This document shows, piece by piece, positions 32,314-40,917 of a stretch of DNA of 64,000 bases. Source of the DNA: Geodermatophilus saharensis (GTDB lineage: Bacteria > Actinomycetota > Actinomycetes > Mycobacteriales > Geodermatophilaceae); the NCBI RefSeq assembly GCF_900188205.1, contig NZ_FZOH01000004.1, forward strand, positions 124,001 through 188,000, read 5' to 3'. Both the position numbers and the translations under genes were made by a program. Below the pieces are notes generated by a model, which was not told the DNA's origin, did not search any database, and worked only from the letters and a program-made list of their open reading frames with translations. The first letter of the stretch is position 1. Every line of letters starts with the position of its first letter.

Positions 32314-33336
32314 TCAGAGCAGCCCCACCTCCTGCATGAGCTCGGTGACCCGCTCCTGGTCGAGGGAGGCGGGGTCGACCGCGGGGGCGCCCAGGGTGTC
32401 CAGCGGCGGCAGCGCCTCGGCGGAGGGCACCCCGACGCCGACGGCGTACTCGAGGGCGGTGCTCTCGGCCAGCCGCGCCTGCGCCTCGGGCGAGGTCAGG
32501 TAGGCGACCAGCCGCTGGGCGTCGTCCTGCTGGTCGGAGGAGGCGAGGACGGCGGCGCCGGAGGTGCTCAGGAAGGCGCCGGGGTCGCCGCTGCCGAAGA
32601 AGTGCAGCCGGGCGTCGTCGCCCTTGAGGCCGCCCTCGGCCTGGTCGCGGTACCAGTAGTAGTGGTACATGACGCCGGCGTCGATCTCGCCCTCGTCGGC
32701 GGCGACCATGACGGCGGTGTTGCTCTGGTAGACGGCGGCGTTGCGCTCGAGACCCTCGAGCCAGGCGCGGGTGGCCTCCTCGCCGCGCAGCGCCAGCACG
32801 GCGGCCACGATCGCCTGGAAGTCCGCGCCACCGGCGGCGATGCCGATGCGGCCCTCCCAGGCCGGGTCGGCCAGGTCGAGGATCGACGCCGGCAGCTGGT
32901 CCTCCGCCAGCGCCGTGGGGTCGTAGACGAGCACGGTGGAGCGGGCGGCGAAGCCGGTCCAGGTGCCCGAGGACGGCCGGAACTGCTCGCCGACCTGGTC
33001 GAGGGTCTGCTGCTCCAGCGGCGCGAGCAGCCCCTCGCGGTCGAGCACGGCGATCGACGGGCTGTTCTCGGTGAGGAAGACGTCGGCGGGCGAGGCCTCG
33101 CCCTCCTGCACGATCTGGTTGGCCAGCTCCGCGTCGTTGCCGTCGCGGAACTCCACCTCGATGCCGGTCTCGTCGGTGAACCCCTCGAGCATGGTGCGCA
33201 CCAGGCTCTCGTGCTGGGCGCTGTACACGGTGAGCGTGTCGGTGTCGGCAGCCCCGGCGTTGCCGCAGGCGGCCAGCGCCCCGGAGAGGCAGACGGCGGT
33301 CAGCGCGGCAGCGGTCGCCCGTCCGGGCCTGGTCAC
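32314..33336 (-). CDS. fbpA: Fe(III)-binding lipoprotein
   Basis: 340 residues. Signal peptide with lipobox LSGALAACG, so membrane-anchored after cleavage. The mature part LTVYSAQHESLVRTMLEGFTDETGIEV and the tyrosine cluster GVMYHYYWYR are typical of FbpA/FutA ferric-binding proteins. The GTG at 33336 has GGAGG 5 nt upstream. First gene of fbpABC, with an iron box 48 bp upstream, so probably repressed by DmdR/IdeR with iron. Confidence 0.94.
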   Translation of the reverse strand: MTRPGRATAAALTAVCLSGALAACGNAGAADTDTLTVYSAQHESLVRTMLEGFTDETGIEVEFRDGNDAELANQIVQEGEASPADVFLTENSPSIAVLDREGLLAPLEQQTLDQVGEQFRPSSGTWTGFAARSTVLVYDPTALAEDQLPASILDLADPAWEGRIGIAAGGADFQAIVAAVLALRGEEATRAWLEGLERNAAVYQSNTAVMVAADEGEIDAGVMYHYYWYRDQAEGGLKGDDARLHFFGSGDPGAFLSTSGAAVLASSDQQDDAQRLVAYLTSPEAQARLAESTALEYAVGVGVPSAEALPPLDTLGAPAVDPASLDQERVTELMQEVGLL

Positions 33337-33383
33337 GGGTCCTCCAAGAGACGTGGGACGGCGGGTGTCGTCAGCCGCCCAGG

Positions 33384-33397
33384 GTAGGCACACCTAA
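33384..33397. promoter_or_regulatory. DmdR/IdeR-like iron box before fbpA
   Basis: GTAGGCACACCTAA, differing by one base from the site at 29544-29557; TAGGCACACCTAA is shared. Confidence 0.65.
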
Positions 33398-33508
33398 GCA
33401 GACGCGCCGGGGGTGCGGGACCGATGAGTTCCCGACCGGCCCCGCGTCCTCCTGTCAGACCCGTGCGGGACCGTGCGGGCACCGACACGGGAGCGGGAGG
33501 TGGGGCAC

Positions 33509-34558
33509 GTGACGGCGTACGTCGGCGACACGGTGCCGGCCGGGGACCAGGCAGCGGGAGGCGGGGACGTCCCGGCGATCGAGGCCACGGGGCTGGTCAA
33601 GCGGTTCGGCGCGACGACGGCGGTGGCCGGTGTCGACCTGTGCATCCCGCAGGGCGGCGTGCACGGCTTCCTCGGGCCCAACGGCGCGGGCAAGACCACC
33701 ACCATCCGGATGCTGGCCACCCTCGTCCCGCCCGACGGCGGGCGGGCGCGGGTCTTCGGCCACGACGTCGTCACCGACGCCGACGCCGTCCGCGCGCGGG
33801 TGAGCCTCACCGGCCAGTTCGCCTCCCTCGACGAGGACCTCACCGGCGCGGAGAACCTGCTGCTGCTGGCCCGGTTGCTCGGCTACTCCCGGGCCGCGGC
33901 GCGCCAGCGCACCGACCAGCTGCTGAGCGCCTTCGGCCTCACCGAGGCGGCCGGCAAGCAGGTCAAGCAGTACTCCGGGGGCATGCGGCGGCGGGTCGAC
34001 ATCGCCGCGAGCATCGTCGTCCGGCCCGACCTGGTCTTCCTCGACGAGCCGACCACCGGCCTCGACCCGCGCAGCCGCAACCAGGTGTGGGACGTCGTCC
34101 GCGCGCTGGTCCGCGGCGGGACGACGGTGCTGCTCACCACCCAGTACCTCGACGAGGCCGACCAGCTCGCCGACCGCATCTCGGTCATCGACGCCGGCCG
34201 GGTCATCGCCGAGGGCAGCCCGGGGCAGCTGAAGGCGTCGGTGGGCTCGGGCACGCTGCACGTGCGGGTGCTCGACCCGGCCCGCCGCGGCACCGCGCGC
34301 GAGCTGCTCGAGCGGGTGCTGGGCGTGCCGGTGGCCGAGGACGGCGACCCGGCGGCGCTGACCGCCCGCGTGCCCGAGGCGGGGCCGGCGGCGCGGGCGC
34401 TCACCGCGCTGGAGGGCGCCGGCATCGAGCTCGCCCAGTTCGCGCTCGGCCAGCCGAGCCTCGACGAGGTCTTCCTCGCCCTGACCGGCCGGCCCGCCGA
34501 GGACGCCGGCCCGCCCGCCCCCGCTCCGCCCGCCCCCGACCCGGAGGACCGACGATGA
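33509..34558 (+). CDS. DrrA-type ABC exporter ATPase
   Basis: 349 residues. Walker [10 protein letters not shown], signature YSGGMRRR, Walker [13 protein letters not shown] and the family [15 protein letters not shown], followed by the C-terminal DrrA domain with [14 protein letters not shown]. These ATPases drive export of drugs or lipids by DrrB-type permeases. The GTG at 33509 follows GGGAGG; 3' end overlaps the permease ATG. Confidence 0.9.
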   Translation: MTAYVGDTVPAGDQAAGGGDVPAIEATGLVKRFGATTAVAGVDLCIPQGGVHGFLGPNGAGKTTTIRMLATLVPPDGGRARVFGHDVVTDADAVRARVSLTGQFASLDEDLTGAENLLLLARLLGYSRAAARQRTDQLLSAFGLTEAAGKQVKQYSGGMRRRVDIAASIVVRPDLVFLDEPTTGLDPRSRNQVWDVVRALVRGGTTVLLTTQYLDEADQLADRISVIDAGRVIAEGSPGQLKASVGSGTLHVRVLDPARRGTARELLERVLGVPVAEDGDPAALTARVPEAGPAARALTALEGAGIELAQFALGQPSLDEVFLALTGRPAEDAGPPAPAPPAPDPEDRR

Positions 34559-35403
34559 CCGCCCTCGACAGCGCCCCTCCCCCGCTCGCCGCGCCCGACA
34601 CCGCAGCGGTGCTGGCCGCGCTCGGCTCCGGGGAGCGCCCCCGGCCGCAGGGCCCGCTCGCGGCCTCGGCCACCTTCGGCTGGCGCACGCTGCTGCGGAT
34701 CAAGCACGTGCCCGAGCAGCTGTTCGACGTCACGGTCTTCCCGGTGATGCTGACGCTGATCTTCACGTACCTCTTCGGCGGCGCCCTGGCCGGCTCGGTC
34801 GAGGCCTACGTGCAGTTCTTCCTGCCCGGGATCCTCGTGCAGAGCATCCTCATGATCACGATGTACACCGGCGTCGCCCTCAACACCGACATCGGGAAGG
34901 GCGTCTTCGACCGCATCCGCTCGCTGCCGGTGTGGCGGCCCTCGGCGCTGGTCGGCGCACTGCTGGGCGACGTCGTGCGCTTCACCCTCGCCTCGGTCGT
35001 CGTCCTCGGCCTGGGCATGGCGCTGGGGCTGCGTCCCGGCGGCGGGGTCGTCGGCCTGCTGGCCGCGGTCGGGCTGCTGCTGGTCTTCGCCTTCGCCCTC
35101 GGCTGGGTCTGGACGTACCTGGCGCTGCGGCTGCGCACCCCGCAGGCGGTCATGGGCTGGTCGATGATGGTGCTGATGCCGCTGACGTTCGGCAGCAACA
35201 TCTTCGTCGACCCCGCCACGATGCCCGGCTGGCTGCGGTCCGTCGTCGAGGTCAACCCGGTCAGCCACCTGGTCAGCGCGGTGCGCGGCCTGGTGCACGG
35301 CGGTGTCGACGGCGCCGACGTCGGGTGGGTGCTGCTGTGGGCCGCGGCGCTGGTCGCCGTCCTCGGCCCGCTGACGATGCGCCGCTACCGCGCCCGCGCC
35401 TGA
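34555..35403 (+). CDS. DrrB-type ABC-2 permease
   Basis: 282 residues. A hydrophilic N-terminus of about 50 residues precedes six membrane helices with the ABC-2 segments [38 protein letters not shown] and the C-terminal [16 protein letters not shown] typical of DrrB. Exports an unknown hydrophobic substrate with the upstream ATPase (ATG/TGA overlap). Confidence 0.9.
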   Translation: MTALDSAPPPLAAPDTAAVLAALGSGERPRPQGPLAASATFGWRTLLRIKHVPEQLFDVTVFPVMLTLIFTYLFGGALAGSVEAYVQFFLPGILVQSILMITMYTGVALNTDIGKGVFDRIRSLPVWRPSALVGALLGDVVRFTLASVVVLGLGMALGLRPGGGVVGLLAAVGLLLVFAFALGWVWTYLALRLRTPQAVMGWSMMVLMPLTFGSNIFVDPATMPGWLRSVVEVNPVSHLVSAVRGLVHGGVDGADVGWVLLWAAALVAVLGPLTMRRYRARA

Positions 35404-35416
35404 GCTCCCCGCGGCG

Positions 35417-35884
35417 GTGCGCTACAACGGGCCGGTGGCCCCACTCCTGCGCACCGCCCGCTTCGCCGAGCTCACCCCGTTCGAGGTCTACGGGCTGTGC
35501 CGGCTGCGGGTCGACGTCTTCGTCGTCGAGCAGCAGTGCCCCTACCCCGAGCTCGACGGCCGCGACGTCGAGCCGGGCACCTGGCACCTGTGGGTTCCCG
35601 ACGACGGCGAGGAGGACGGCGCGGTGCTGGCCACCCTCCGGGTGCTCGACGACGGCGCCACCCGCGCCATCGGCCGGGTGGCCACCGCCGCCGGCGCCCG
35701 CGGGCGTGGACTGGCGGCGCGGCTGGTGCGGGCCGGGATCGACCTGTCCGAGGGGCTCCCCGTGACGATGGGCGCGCAGGCACACCTCGAGGAGTGGTAC
35801 GGGCGGTTCGGCTTCCGCGTCAGCGGCCCGGGCTACGTCGAGGACGGCATCCCGCACGTGCCGATGCGCCGCGAACCGGCCTGA
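35417..35884 (+). CDS. GNAT N-acetyltransferase, ElaA family
   Basis: 155 residues. ElaA features are LCRLRVDVFVVEQQCPYPELDGRD near the N-terminus, the acetyl-CoA site ARGRGLAARLVRAGI and GAQAHLEEWYGRFGF. Substrate unknown in the family. Starts 13 bp after the permease; GTG at 35417 or 35435. Confidence 0.88.
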   Translation: MRYNGPVAPLLRTARFAELTPFEVYGLCRLRVDVFVVEQQCPYPELDGRDVEPGTWHLWVPDDGEEDGAVLATLRVLDDGATRAIGRVATAAGARGRGLAARLVRAGIDLSEGLPVTMGAQAHLEEWYGRFGFRVSGPGYVEDGIPHVPMRREPA

Positions 35885-35893
35885 GGACGGCGC

Positions 35894-36397
35894 TCAGGCC
35901 GGGCGCCGGCGGCGCACCCGGCCGAACGGCTTGACCACCGACAGCACGAGCGTGGTCACGAGCACTCCCGAGGCGGCCGCGGAGTCGCGCACCAGCGCCC
36001 ACCGCTCCCCCGACCCGAGAGGCCCGGGCGCGAGCGCGGCGCCGGCCGCCGCATCCAGCGACGGGGTGAGCACCACCAGCGCCAGCACGGTCCCGGCCGT
36101 GGTGAGCACCAGCTTGAGCGCCACCCACCAGTGCCGCAGCAGCCCCCACGGCGTCAGCAGGCCGAGCAGCACCCCGCTGGTCAGCGAGACGAGCGCGAGC
36201 GGGACCAGCAGCACCGACCCGAGCAGCGCCGCGGCGGGGTAGACCGTCGGCGGGTCGGCGCCGGTGGCACCGGCGAGGTCGAGGGTCAGGACGGCGGCGT
36301 CGGCACCGAGCAGGCCGACCGACGAGCCGACGTGGACCACCACCAGCGCCCTGCGCCAGTGGGGCGGGAGCCGCAGCGACCGGGTCGTGCCTGCCAT
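35894..36397 (-). CDS. DUF2269-like four-helix membrane protein
   Basis: 167 residues with four hydrophobic helices. Helix 1 LVVVHVGSSVGLLGADAAVL carries a His as in DUF2269-type integral membrane proteins; a Trp/His-rich loop (LLRHWWVALKL) lies between helices 3 and 4. Function unknown. Divergent from the MarR gene; palindromic sites between the two starts suggest MarR control. Confidence 0.68.
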   Translation of the reverse strand: MAGTTRSLRLPPHWRRALVVVHVGSSVGLLGADAAVLTLDLAGATGADPPTVYPAAALLGSVLLVPLALVSLTSGVLLGLLTPWGLLRHWWVALKLVLTTAGTVLALVVLTPSLDAAAGAALAPGPLGSGERWALVRDSAAASGVLVTTLVLSVVKPFGRVRRRRPA

Positions 36398-36407
36398 GCC
36401 AAGACGA

Positions 36408-36434
36408 TAGACGTCTAACCATTCGACGTCTAAC
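36408..36434. promoter_or_regulatory. Candidate MarR operator pair
   Basis: Perfect palindrome TAGACGTCTA (36408-36417), and GACGTCTAAC repeated at 36410-36419 and 36425-36434, 15 bp apart, in the 57-bp gap between divergent starts. Confidence 0.6.
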
Positions 36435-36454
36435 GGTCCGGCTAGGCTCGCCAG

Positions 36455-36883
36455 GTGCCCGAGCCCCGCGAGGAACCCGTCGGCCTGGCGGTCACCCGGA
36501 TCTCGCGCACCCTGGCCCGGGCCTTCGACGAGGCGCTCGCCGCGGCCGGCGGGTCGACGTCGACGTGGCTGGTCCTGCTGGCCGCCAAGGGCGGCGGCCA
36601 CCGGACGCAGGCCGAGCTCGCCGCGGTGGTCGGCGTGCGCGGTCCCACGCTCACCCACCACCTCGACGGCATGGAGCGCGCCGGGCTGGTCACCCGGGAG
36701 CGCGCCCCCGGCGACCGCCGGGGCCAGCGGGTCTCGCTCACCGCGGCCGGCGAGGAGCTCTTCCTCGGGCTGCGCGAGGCCGCCGTCGCCTTCGACCGGC
36801 GGCTGCGCCGGGGCGTGACCGACGACGAGGTCGCCGAGCTGCGCCGGGTGCTCGCGGCGCTGGCCGCGAACGTCGCCGACTGA
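36455..36883 (+). CDS. MarR-family regulator
   Basis: 142 residues. The winged helix spans TQAELAAVVGVRGPTLTHHLDGMERAGLV and the wing RERAPGDRRGQRVSLT (the D-R-R-G motif of MarR). GTG start. It is divergent from the membrane protein at 36397, and the palindromes between them are its probable binding sites. Ligand unknown. Confidence 0.9.
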   Translation: MPEPREEPVGLAVTRISRTLARAFDEALAAAGGSTSTWLVLLAAKGGGHRTQAELAAVVGVRGPTLTHHLDGMERAGLVTRERAPGDRRGQRVSLTAAGEELFLGLREAAVAFDRRLRRGVTDDEVAELRRVLAALAANVAD

Positions 36884-36892
36884 GCGGCCGGC

Positions 36893-37429
36893 TCAGGGAG
36901 CCGCCGCCGGGACGAGGTCGGCGGCACCGAAGGCGGCGTCGAAGCGGTCGCACCAGATGACGACGCTGACGTAGCCGGTCGCGTCGAAGCCCTCCGGGAC
37001 GACGTAGTTCTGGTCCCCGACGTTGCCCTTGAGCGGCCCGAGGTCGACGAACTCGTCGTCGAAGCCCGCCTCCTCGCCCGTGGCGGCGTTCTGCGAGAGG
37101 TAGACGAACAGCGCCGGCCCGTTGGTCGTCTCGAAGCCCTCCAGCCGGACGACGGTCGACCCGTCGGGCAGCCGGACCACCCGCGCGGTGCCGATCGTCT
37201 CGTGCTCGAGCGAGACGAAGGTGCCGGTGGCCAGGTCGACCGGGTCGGTCGGCAGCGCGCTCCCGATCCTGCCGGTCGAGTCGGCCGCCCCGGCCGCCGC
37301 CGAGGGCAGGGCCTCGTCGACCCGGCTGTCGTAGAACAGCCGCTGCGGCTGGAACCACACCAGGGTGACCACCCCGAGCACCACCGCGGCGACCGCCGCT
37401 CCCAGCCAGACCCAGGTCCTCCGTCGCAT
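36893..37429 (-). CDS. DM13-domain membrane-anchored protein
   Basis: 178 residues. One N-terminal anchor helix (LGAAVAAVVLGVVTLVW) and an extracytoplasmic DM13 domain with GTFVSLEH, VVRLEGFETTNGPALFVYLS, LKGNVGDQNY and the closing VVIWCDRFDAAFGAADL with its single Cys. DM13 domains are thought to be redox- or haem-linked; function unproven. Starts at ATG 37429 or GTG 37435. Convergent with the MarR gene. Confidence 0.85.
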   Translation of the reverse strand: MRRRTWVWLGAAVAAVVLGVVTLVWFQPQRLFYDSRVDEALPSAAAGAADSTGRIGSALPTDPVDLATGTFVSLEHETIGTARVVRLPDGSTVVRLEGFETTNGPALFVYLSQNAATGEEAGFDDEFVDLGPLKGNVGDQNYVVPEGFDATGYVSVVIWCDRFDAAFGAADLVPAAAP

Positions 37430-37529
37430 CGACACGGCGGCGGACCATAGCCGCGCCCCGCGGATCCGTGGGGTGTCGCGCACGCGGGGGCCGGGCGTGA
37501 CCGGCGGGCTGACGGGTACCGGCCCGGGC

Positions 37530-37913
37530 ATGGCGGACGACGGGGACGTGGGCGGCTTCGCCGGAGGGCTCGGCGCGCGGCTGGCCGGCAGCGACGAGGG
37601 CGCGGCCACGCTGGCGTTCGAGGTGCGCGACGAGCACCTCAACCCGGCGGGGACGCTGCACGGCGGCGTCGTCGCGACGCTCGTCGACACGGCGATGGGC
37701 CAGGCGGTGCGCACCACCACCGACGACGGCGAGGTTCCCGCGACCAGCCAGCTGACGGTGACCTACCTGCGGCCCGGAAAGCCCGGCCGGCTCGAGGTGC
37801 GCGGCCGGGTGCGCACCCGCGGGGAGCACCTCACCATCTGCGAGGCCGACGTCGAGCAGGACGGCAGGGCCGTGGCGCACGCCGTGGCCACCTTCGCCCT
37901 CCTCGACCGCTGA
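37530..37913 (+). CDS. Hotdog-fold thioesterase (PaaI/DUF4442-like)
   Basis: 127 residues. Family core HLNPAGTLHGGVVATLVDTAMGQAV with the catalytic Asn/His-Gly-Gly and Asp, then TSQLTVTYLRPG. Hydrolyses acyl-CoA thioesters, probably aryl or medium-chain. ATG at 37530 without a strong ribosome binding site. Single gene between the divergent DM13 gene and a convergent small membrane protein. Confidence 0.88.
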   Translation: MADDGDVGGFAGGLGARLAGSDEGAATLAFEVRDEHLNPAGTLHGGVVATLVDTAMGQAVRTTTDDGEVPATSQLTVTYLRPGKPGRLEVRGRVRTRGEHLTICEADVEQDGRAVAHAVATFALLDR

Positions 37914-37930
37914 CCTCGGCGCCGGCGGGG

Positions 37931-38161
37931 TCAGGTGCCGGCCGGCGGCGCGCCCTCCTCGACGACGACGGTGGTGGTGGGGCCGCTCGCGCCGTCGTCG
38001 TCCTCGTCGGCGCTGCACTGGCTGACCAGCAGGATGAAGGCGAAGACGAGCACGATGAGGCCGAGGAAGGTGCCCAGCAGCACCGCGCGGCCGCGCTTGG
38101 GACGGGGCTGCATGCCCCGGCGCGGGTCCTGCGGGTCGGGCGGACGGGCGGCCTGGGACAT
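37931..38161 (-). CDS. Small single-pass membrane protein
   Basis: 76 residues: basic, proline-rich N-terminus, one helix (AVLLGTFLGLIVLVFAFILLV) and an acidic C-terminus (SADEDDDG) with TTTVVVEEG, probably outside. Not recognised. The gap to the divergent DUF427 gene holds a 14-bp palindrome GTGGCGCACGCCAC (38271-38284). Confidence 0.6.
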   Translation of the reverse strand: MSQAARPPDPQDPRRGMQPRPKRGRAVLLGTFLGLIVLVFAFILLVSQCSADEDDDGASGPTTTVVVEEGAPPAGT

Positions 38162-38317
38162 CGGTCGCGCTCCTCGTCGTCGGGGACGGGCCGGACCGGC
38201 GGCGGGGCCACCGGAGGCGACGCGGTCGGCGCGTCTCCCGGTCACATGCCCAGCCCACCGGCTCGTACGCGTGGCGCACGCCACCCGCACCGGTGTCCGC
38301 CGGGGGACGATCGGGAC

Positions 38318-38599
38318 ATGACCACAGCGACCTGGAACGGGACCGTCATCGCCGAGTCCGACGACATCGTCACCGTGGAGGGCAACGCGTACTTCCCGCG
38401 CGAGTCCGTGCGGGACGACGTGCTGCGCCCCTCCTCCACGCACACCACCTGCCCGTGGAAGGGCCGGGCGTCGTACTACACGCTCGAGGTCGACGGCCGG
38501 GTCAACCCCGACGCCGCGTGGTTCTACCCCCAGCCCAAGGACGCCGCGAAGGAGATCACCGGCCGGGTCGCCTTCTGGCGCGGCGTCGAGGTCAGCTGA
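38318..38599 (+). CDS. DUF427 family protein
   Basis: 93 residues. Diagnostic sequence YFPRESV...STHTTCPWKGRASYYTLEVDG and AAWFYPQPKDAAKEITGRVAFW, the DUF427 beta-tent fold; function unknown. ATG start with GGGGGACGATCGGGAC upstream. Its stop abuts repeat copy D. Confidence 0.92.
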   Translation: MTTATWNGTVIAESDDIVTVEGNAYFPRESVRDDVLRPSSTHTTCPWKGRASYYTLEVDGRVNPDAAWFYPQPKDAAKEITGRVAFWRGVEVS

Positions 38600-38600
38600 C

Positions 38601-38661
38601 GCCCCTCCGCAGGGGCCCGCCACGAGCCTGCGAGTGGTGGGGGGCGGAGGGTCCTTCGTCA
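38601..38661 (-). repeat. TGACGAAGG palindromic repeat, copy D
   Basis: Read on the minus strand it begins TGACGAAGGACCC, where TGA is the stop of the 38659-39084 gene. Outer arms CCCTCCGC/GCGGAGGGG, inner core CCACTCGCAGGCTCGTGG. It fills the whole gap between two converging stop codons and probably terminates both. Confidence 0.8.
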
Positions 38662-39084
38662 GACCCCGGGGCGGTCCCCGGCGAGCGCCCGGGCGTCCGC
38701 GGCGTCCTGCGCGTCCAGGACGCCCGCGCGCTCCTGGCCGTCGATGACGCGGTGGTACGCCGTCCAGGCCTCGGCCGGGGCGACGTCGAGCGCGGCGGCG
38801 ATCTCCTCCCAGCCGGCCCCGCCGCGCAGCGCGGCCCGGAAGCCGACGAGCTGGCTGTCGTGGGCCTTGCGGGCGACGACCTCGCCGAGGGCGAGCAGCT
38901 CCAGGGACTCGGCGACGTCGAGGGAGGTGGAGTCGTCGAGCAGCGAGCTCCAGGAGTCGTCGTCGCTCCCGGTCGCCCGGGCGCGGGGGGTGGTCCCGGA
39001 GTCCCGCCGGCTCAGGAAGTCCAGGCGGGTGACGGCGGTCTGGAGCGAGAACTCCTGCTCCAGGGCCTCGGGTGTGATCTGCAT
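38659..39084 (-). CDS. Hypothetical protein with possible HTH
   Basis: 141 residues, not recognised. Helical and acidic; the segment RGGAGWEEIAAALDVAPAEAWTAYHRVI resembles a helix-turn-helix. No membrane segment. A single gene with the repeat element D directly at its stop codon. Confidence 0.6.
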   Translation of the reverse strand: MQITPEALEQEFSLQTAVTRLDFLSRRDSGTTPRARATGSDDDSWSSLLDDSTSLDVAESLELLALGEVVARKAHDSQLVGFRAALRGGAGWEEIAAALDVAPAEAWTAYHRVIDGQERAGVLDAQDAADARALAGDRPGV

Positions 39085-39149
39085 GCCGTCACGATCCCCG
39101 ACCGCCGCGGCGGGTCAAACCCGCTGCGACCGGGATCTCCCCGAACGGC

Positions 39150-39184
39150 GGACGGCCCGCACCCGGGGTGGGTGCGGGCCGTCC
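39150..39184 (-). terminator. Hairpin terminator after the ferritin-like gene
   Basis: 15-bp perfect arms (39150-39164, 39170-39184) with a 5-nt loop, 16 bp past the stop at 39200. Confidence 0.75.
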
Positions 39185-39199
39185 GGAGAGCGGCGGACG

Positions 39200-40216
39200 T
39201 CAGTTCTCGACGCCCACGGCCTCCTTGGCGACCGCGGCGAGGGCGACCTGGGCGGCGCTGATGACGCTCGCCCGGTTCTTGTGGGTCTCCTCGTAGCGGA
39301 TGAGCACGCGGATGTCGTGCGGCTCGCGCAGGGCCTTGGCGGCCTTCGCGGCGTCGGAGGTCGACAGCGAGTCGTAGCCCTTGACCGGCAGCTCGTCGGC
39401 GGAGACGTCGCCGAGCTCCTCGCGGGCGGCCTTCGCGGCGTCGGCGGCGGTGCGGTTGCCCTCACGACGGGCGATCCGCTCGGCCCGGCGCAGCGTGGCG
39501 GCGCGGCCGACGGTCAGCGTCTCGCGGACGGCGTCGGTGAGGGTGGAGGCACGGCCGGCCACCTGGCCGAGCTCGTCCCCCACGCGCTGACGGCGCTGCT
39601 GCGCGGTGTCGAGGGCCTCGTTCACCCGGTTGGCGACGAAGCGGTACGGGGCGTTGGCGGCCCGCGCGGCGACGCCGGCGACCTGCTGGAACGGGGTGGC
39701 CTGCAGCGCGGCGGGGCCGCCCAGGGCCTCCTCGGCCAGCACGACGGTCAGCCACTCGATGGTGGCCTCGTGGGCGCGGATGAGCCCCTCGGCCAGGCGC
39801 TCGACCTTGGCCAGCCCGGCCGCCTGGCCGAGCACCTTGAGGTAGGTGGCGCGGTCGTGCAGCTGGTGCTCGAGGGAGAGGTCCTGCAGCAGGGCCTCCT
39901 CGATGGGCTCGGCCTGCTCGAAGGTGGCCTTGAGGACGGCCGACAGCCGGCCCACGACGGGGGTGACGACGTCGGGGACGCCCCCGAGCTCGCGCAGCTC
40001 GGCGGTGATGAGCCGGGTGCGCTCGGCGGCGTTGTCGGCGTTCTGGGTGAGCTCGCGGCGCACGGCGTCGGTGCGGGCCTGGGTCACCCGGGTGCGGGCG
40101 ATCTGCTCCTCGGTCTGGGAGAGCAGGACCAGAGCGCGGAGCTGGTTGACGATCTTGGCGTGGTCGGTCACGACGGGGAACTCCAGCGATCGGGGATGAC
40201 CTGACGTCTCGGTCAT
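39200..40216 (-). CDS. Ferritin-like-fold/helical hypothetical protein
   Basis: 338 residues, almost all helix. The N-terminal segment IVNQLRALVLLSQTEEQIARTRV and HDRATYLKVLGQAAGLAKVERLAEGLIRAHEATIEWLTVVLAEEALGG resemble ferritin-like helical bundles found in actinobacteria. The second half is Ala/Arg-rich amphipathic helix (AGRASTLTDAVRETLTVGRAATLRRAERI). Function unknown. The ATG at 40216 is preferred; the frame extends 20 codons upstream. The upstream DNA contains GCTAAC/GCTAGC around TGCAAGCGGATTGC (about 40232-40260), a possible operator. Confidence 0.65.
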   Translation of the reverse strand: MTETSGHPRSLEFPVVTDHAKIVNQLRALVLLSQTEEQIARTRVTQARTDAVRRELTQNADNAAERTRLITAELRELGGVPDVVTPVVGRLSAVLKATFEQAEPIEEALLQDLSLEHQLHDRATYLKVLGQAAGLAKVERLAEGLIRAHEATIEWLTVVLAEEALGGPAALQATPFQQVAGVAARAANAPYRFVANRVNEALDTAQQRRQRVGDELGQVAGRASTLTDAVRETLTVGRAATLRRAERIARREGNRTAADAAKAAREELGDVSADELPVKGYDSLSTSDAAKAAKALREPHDIRVLIRYEETHKNRASVISAAQVALAAVAKEAVGVEN

Positions 40217-40275
40217 GCCCCGCACCCCGCGCCTGCTAACTCCTGCAAGCGGATTGCTAGCGGTGAGGTGCGTCA

Positions 40276-40310
40276 CGCCGCGCCGGCCCGTCCTCCGGGC
40301 CGGCGCGGCG
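40276..40310 (-). terminator. Hairpin terminator after the zinc-ribbon gene
   Basis: 15-bp perfect arms (40276-40290, 40296-40310), loop TCCTC, beginning 6 bp past the stop at 40316. Confidence 0.75.
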
Positions 40311-40315
40311 ACGGT

Positions 40316-40459
40316 TCAGCGGGCGGGGGCGGCCGGCGGCACCGGCGGACGGCGGCGCGTCTGCAGCCGCAGCACCGGCTGGGTCAGCTGCGACAGCGCG
40401 GCGCAGCGGCGGCACACCGGGCCGGGGTGGGTCTCGGCGGCGCAGGTGTCACAGGGCAC
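40316..40459 (-). CDS. Mini zinc-ribbon protein
   Basis: 47 residues from the GTG at 40459, which has GGAG 7 nt upstream. Contains CDTCAAETHPGPVCRRC, two CxxC knuckles for one zinc, and a basic tail (RLQTRRRPPVPP). Probably a small nucleic-acid- or protein-binding zinc protein. A longer frame starts at 40516 but lacks a ribosome binding site. Confidence 0.55.
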   Translation of the reverse strand: MPCDTCAAETHPGPVCRRCAALSQLTQPVLRLQTRRRPPVPPAAPAR

Positions 40460-40572
40460 GCGGGTCTCCTCGTACGCGCGAGTCCGTCCGGACCCGGGGA
40501 GTGAGGACCCTGCCACCCGGGGCGGCGTCGCCGCGGCGCGTGGGGCGGGTGGGACGACTCGTCAGCGATCCG

Positions 40573-40692
40573 TCACCTGGCCGCGGGCGCGGGCGTCCAG
40601 CGGGGGCGCCGTCGCACGACCGCGGTGGCGACCGGGCGGGACACGGGGGCGCAGGTGCAGGCCTGGCCGGCGGAGGGGGACGAGGAGCACAT
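40573..40692 (-). CDS. Possible 39-residue cysteine-containing peptide
   Basis: MCSSSPSAGQACTCAPVSRP then a basic tail. Its only support is a strong GGGAGG 4 nt before the ATG at 40692. It could be a leader peptide with Cys codons or a chance frame. Confidence 0.28.
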   Translation of the reverse strand: MCSSSPSAGQACTCAPVSRPVATAVVRRRPRWTPAPAAR

Positions 40693-40841
40693 CGGACCTC
40701 CCGGGGACGGTGGCCGCCGAGGGTGGCAGCCGCCGCCGCACCGTGGGGGTGTCGGCACGCTCCGGAGTGCAGATGTCACCCGATCGACCCGCGCCGTTCC
40801 CCCGTCCGGCGCTCCCGGGGGCGACTCGTCGCGCGCCGCAC

Positions 40842-40888
40842 GTCGACCTGCTGCCGCCTCGGGGCCAGGGAGACAGCAGCAGGTCGAC
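40842..40888 (-). terminator. Hairpin terminator of the DUF4234 gene
   Basis: 13-bp perfect arms GTCGACCTGCTGC (40842-40854) and 40876-40888, 21-nt loop, 29 bp after the stop at 40918. Confidence 0.65.
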
Positions 40889-40917
40889 ACGGAGCGGCGA
40901 TCAGGAACCGCCGCGGG

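Larger units (their letters stand above)
40460..40917. other. Intergenic stretch of about 460 bp
   Basis: No convincing gene apart from the tiny frame at 40573-40692. It contains the terminator hairpin of the DUF4234 gene (40842-40888) and a CTCCGGAG palindrome near 40770. Confidence 0.5.

Noticed and set aside
40232-40260. GCTAAC...GCTAGC pattern before the ferritin-like gene as a known operator (CIRCE, HAIR or ClgR box)
   Set aside because: Compared with those consensus elements it does not match well enough; noted only as a possible operator.
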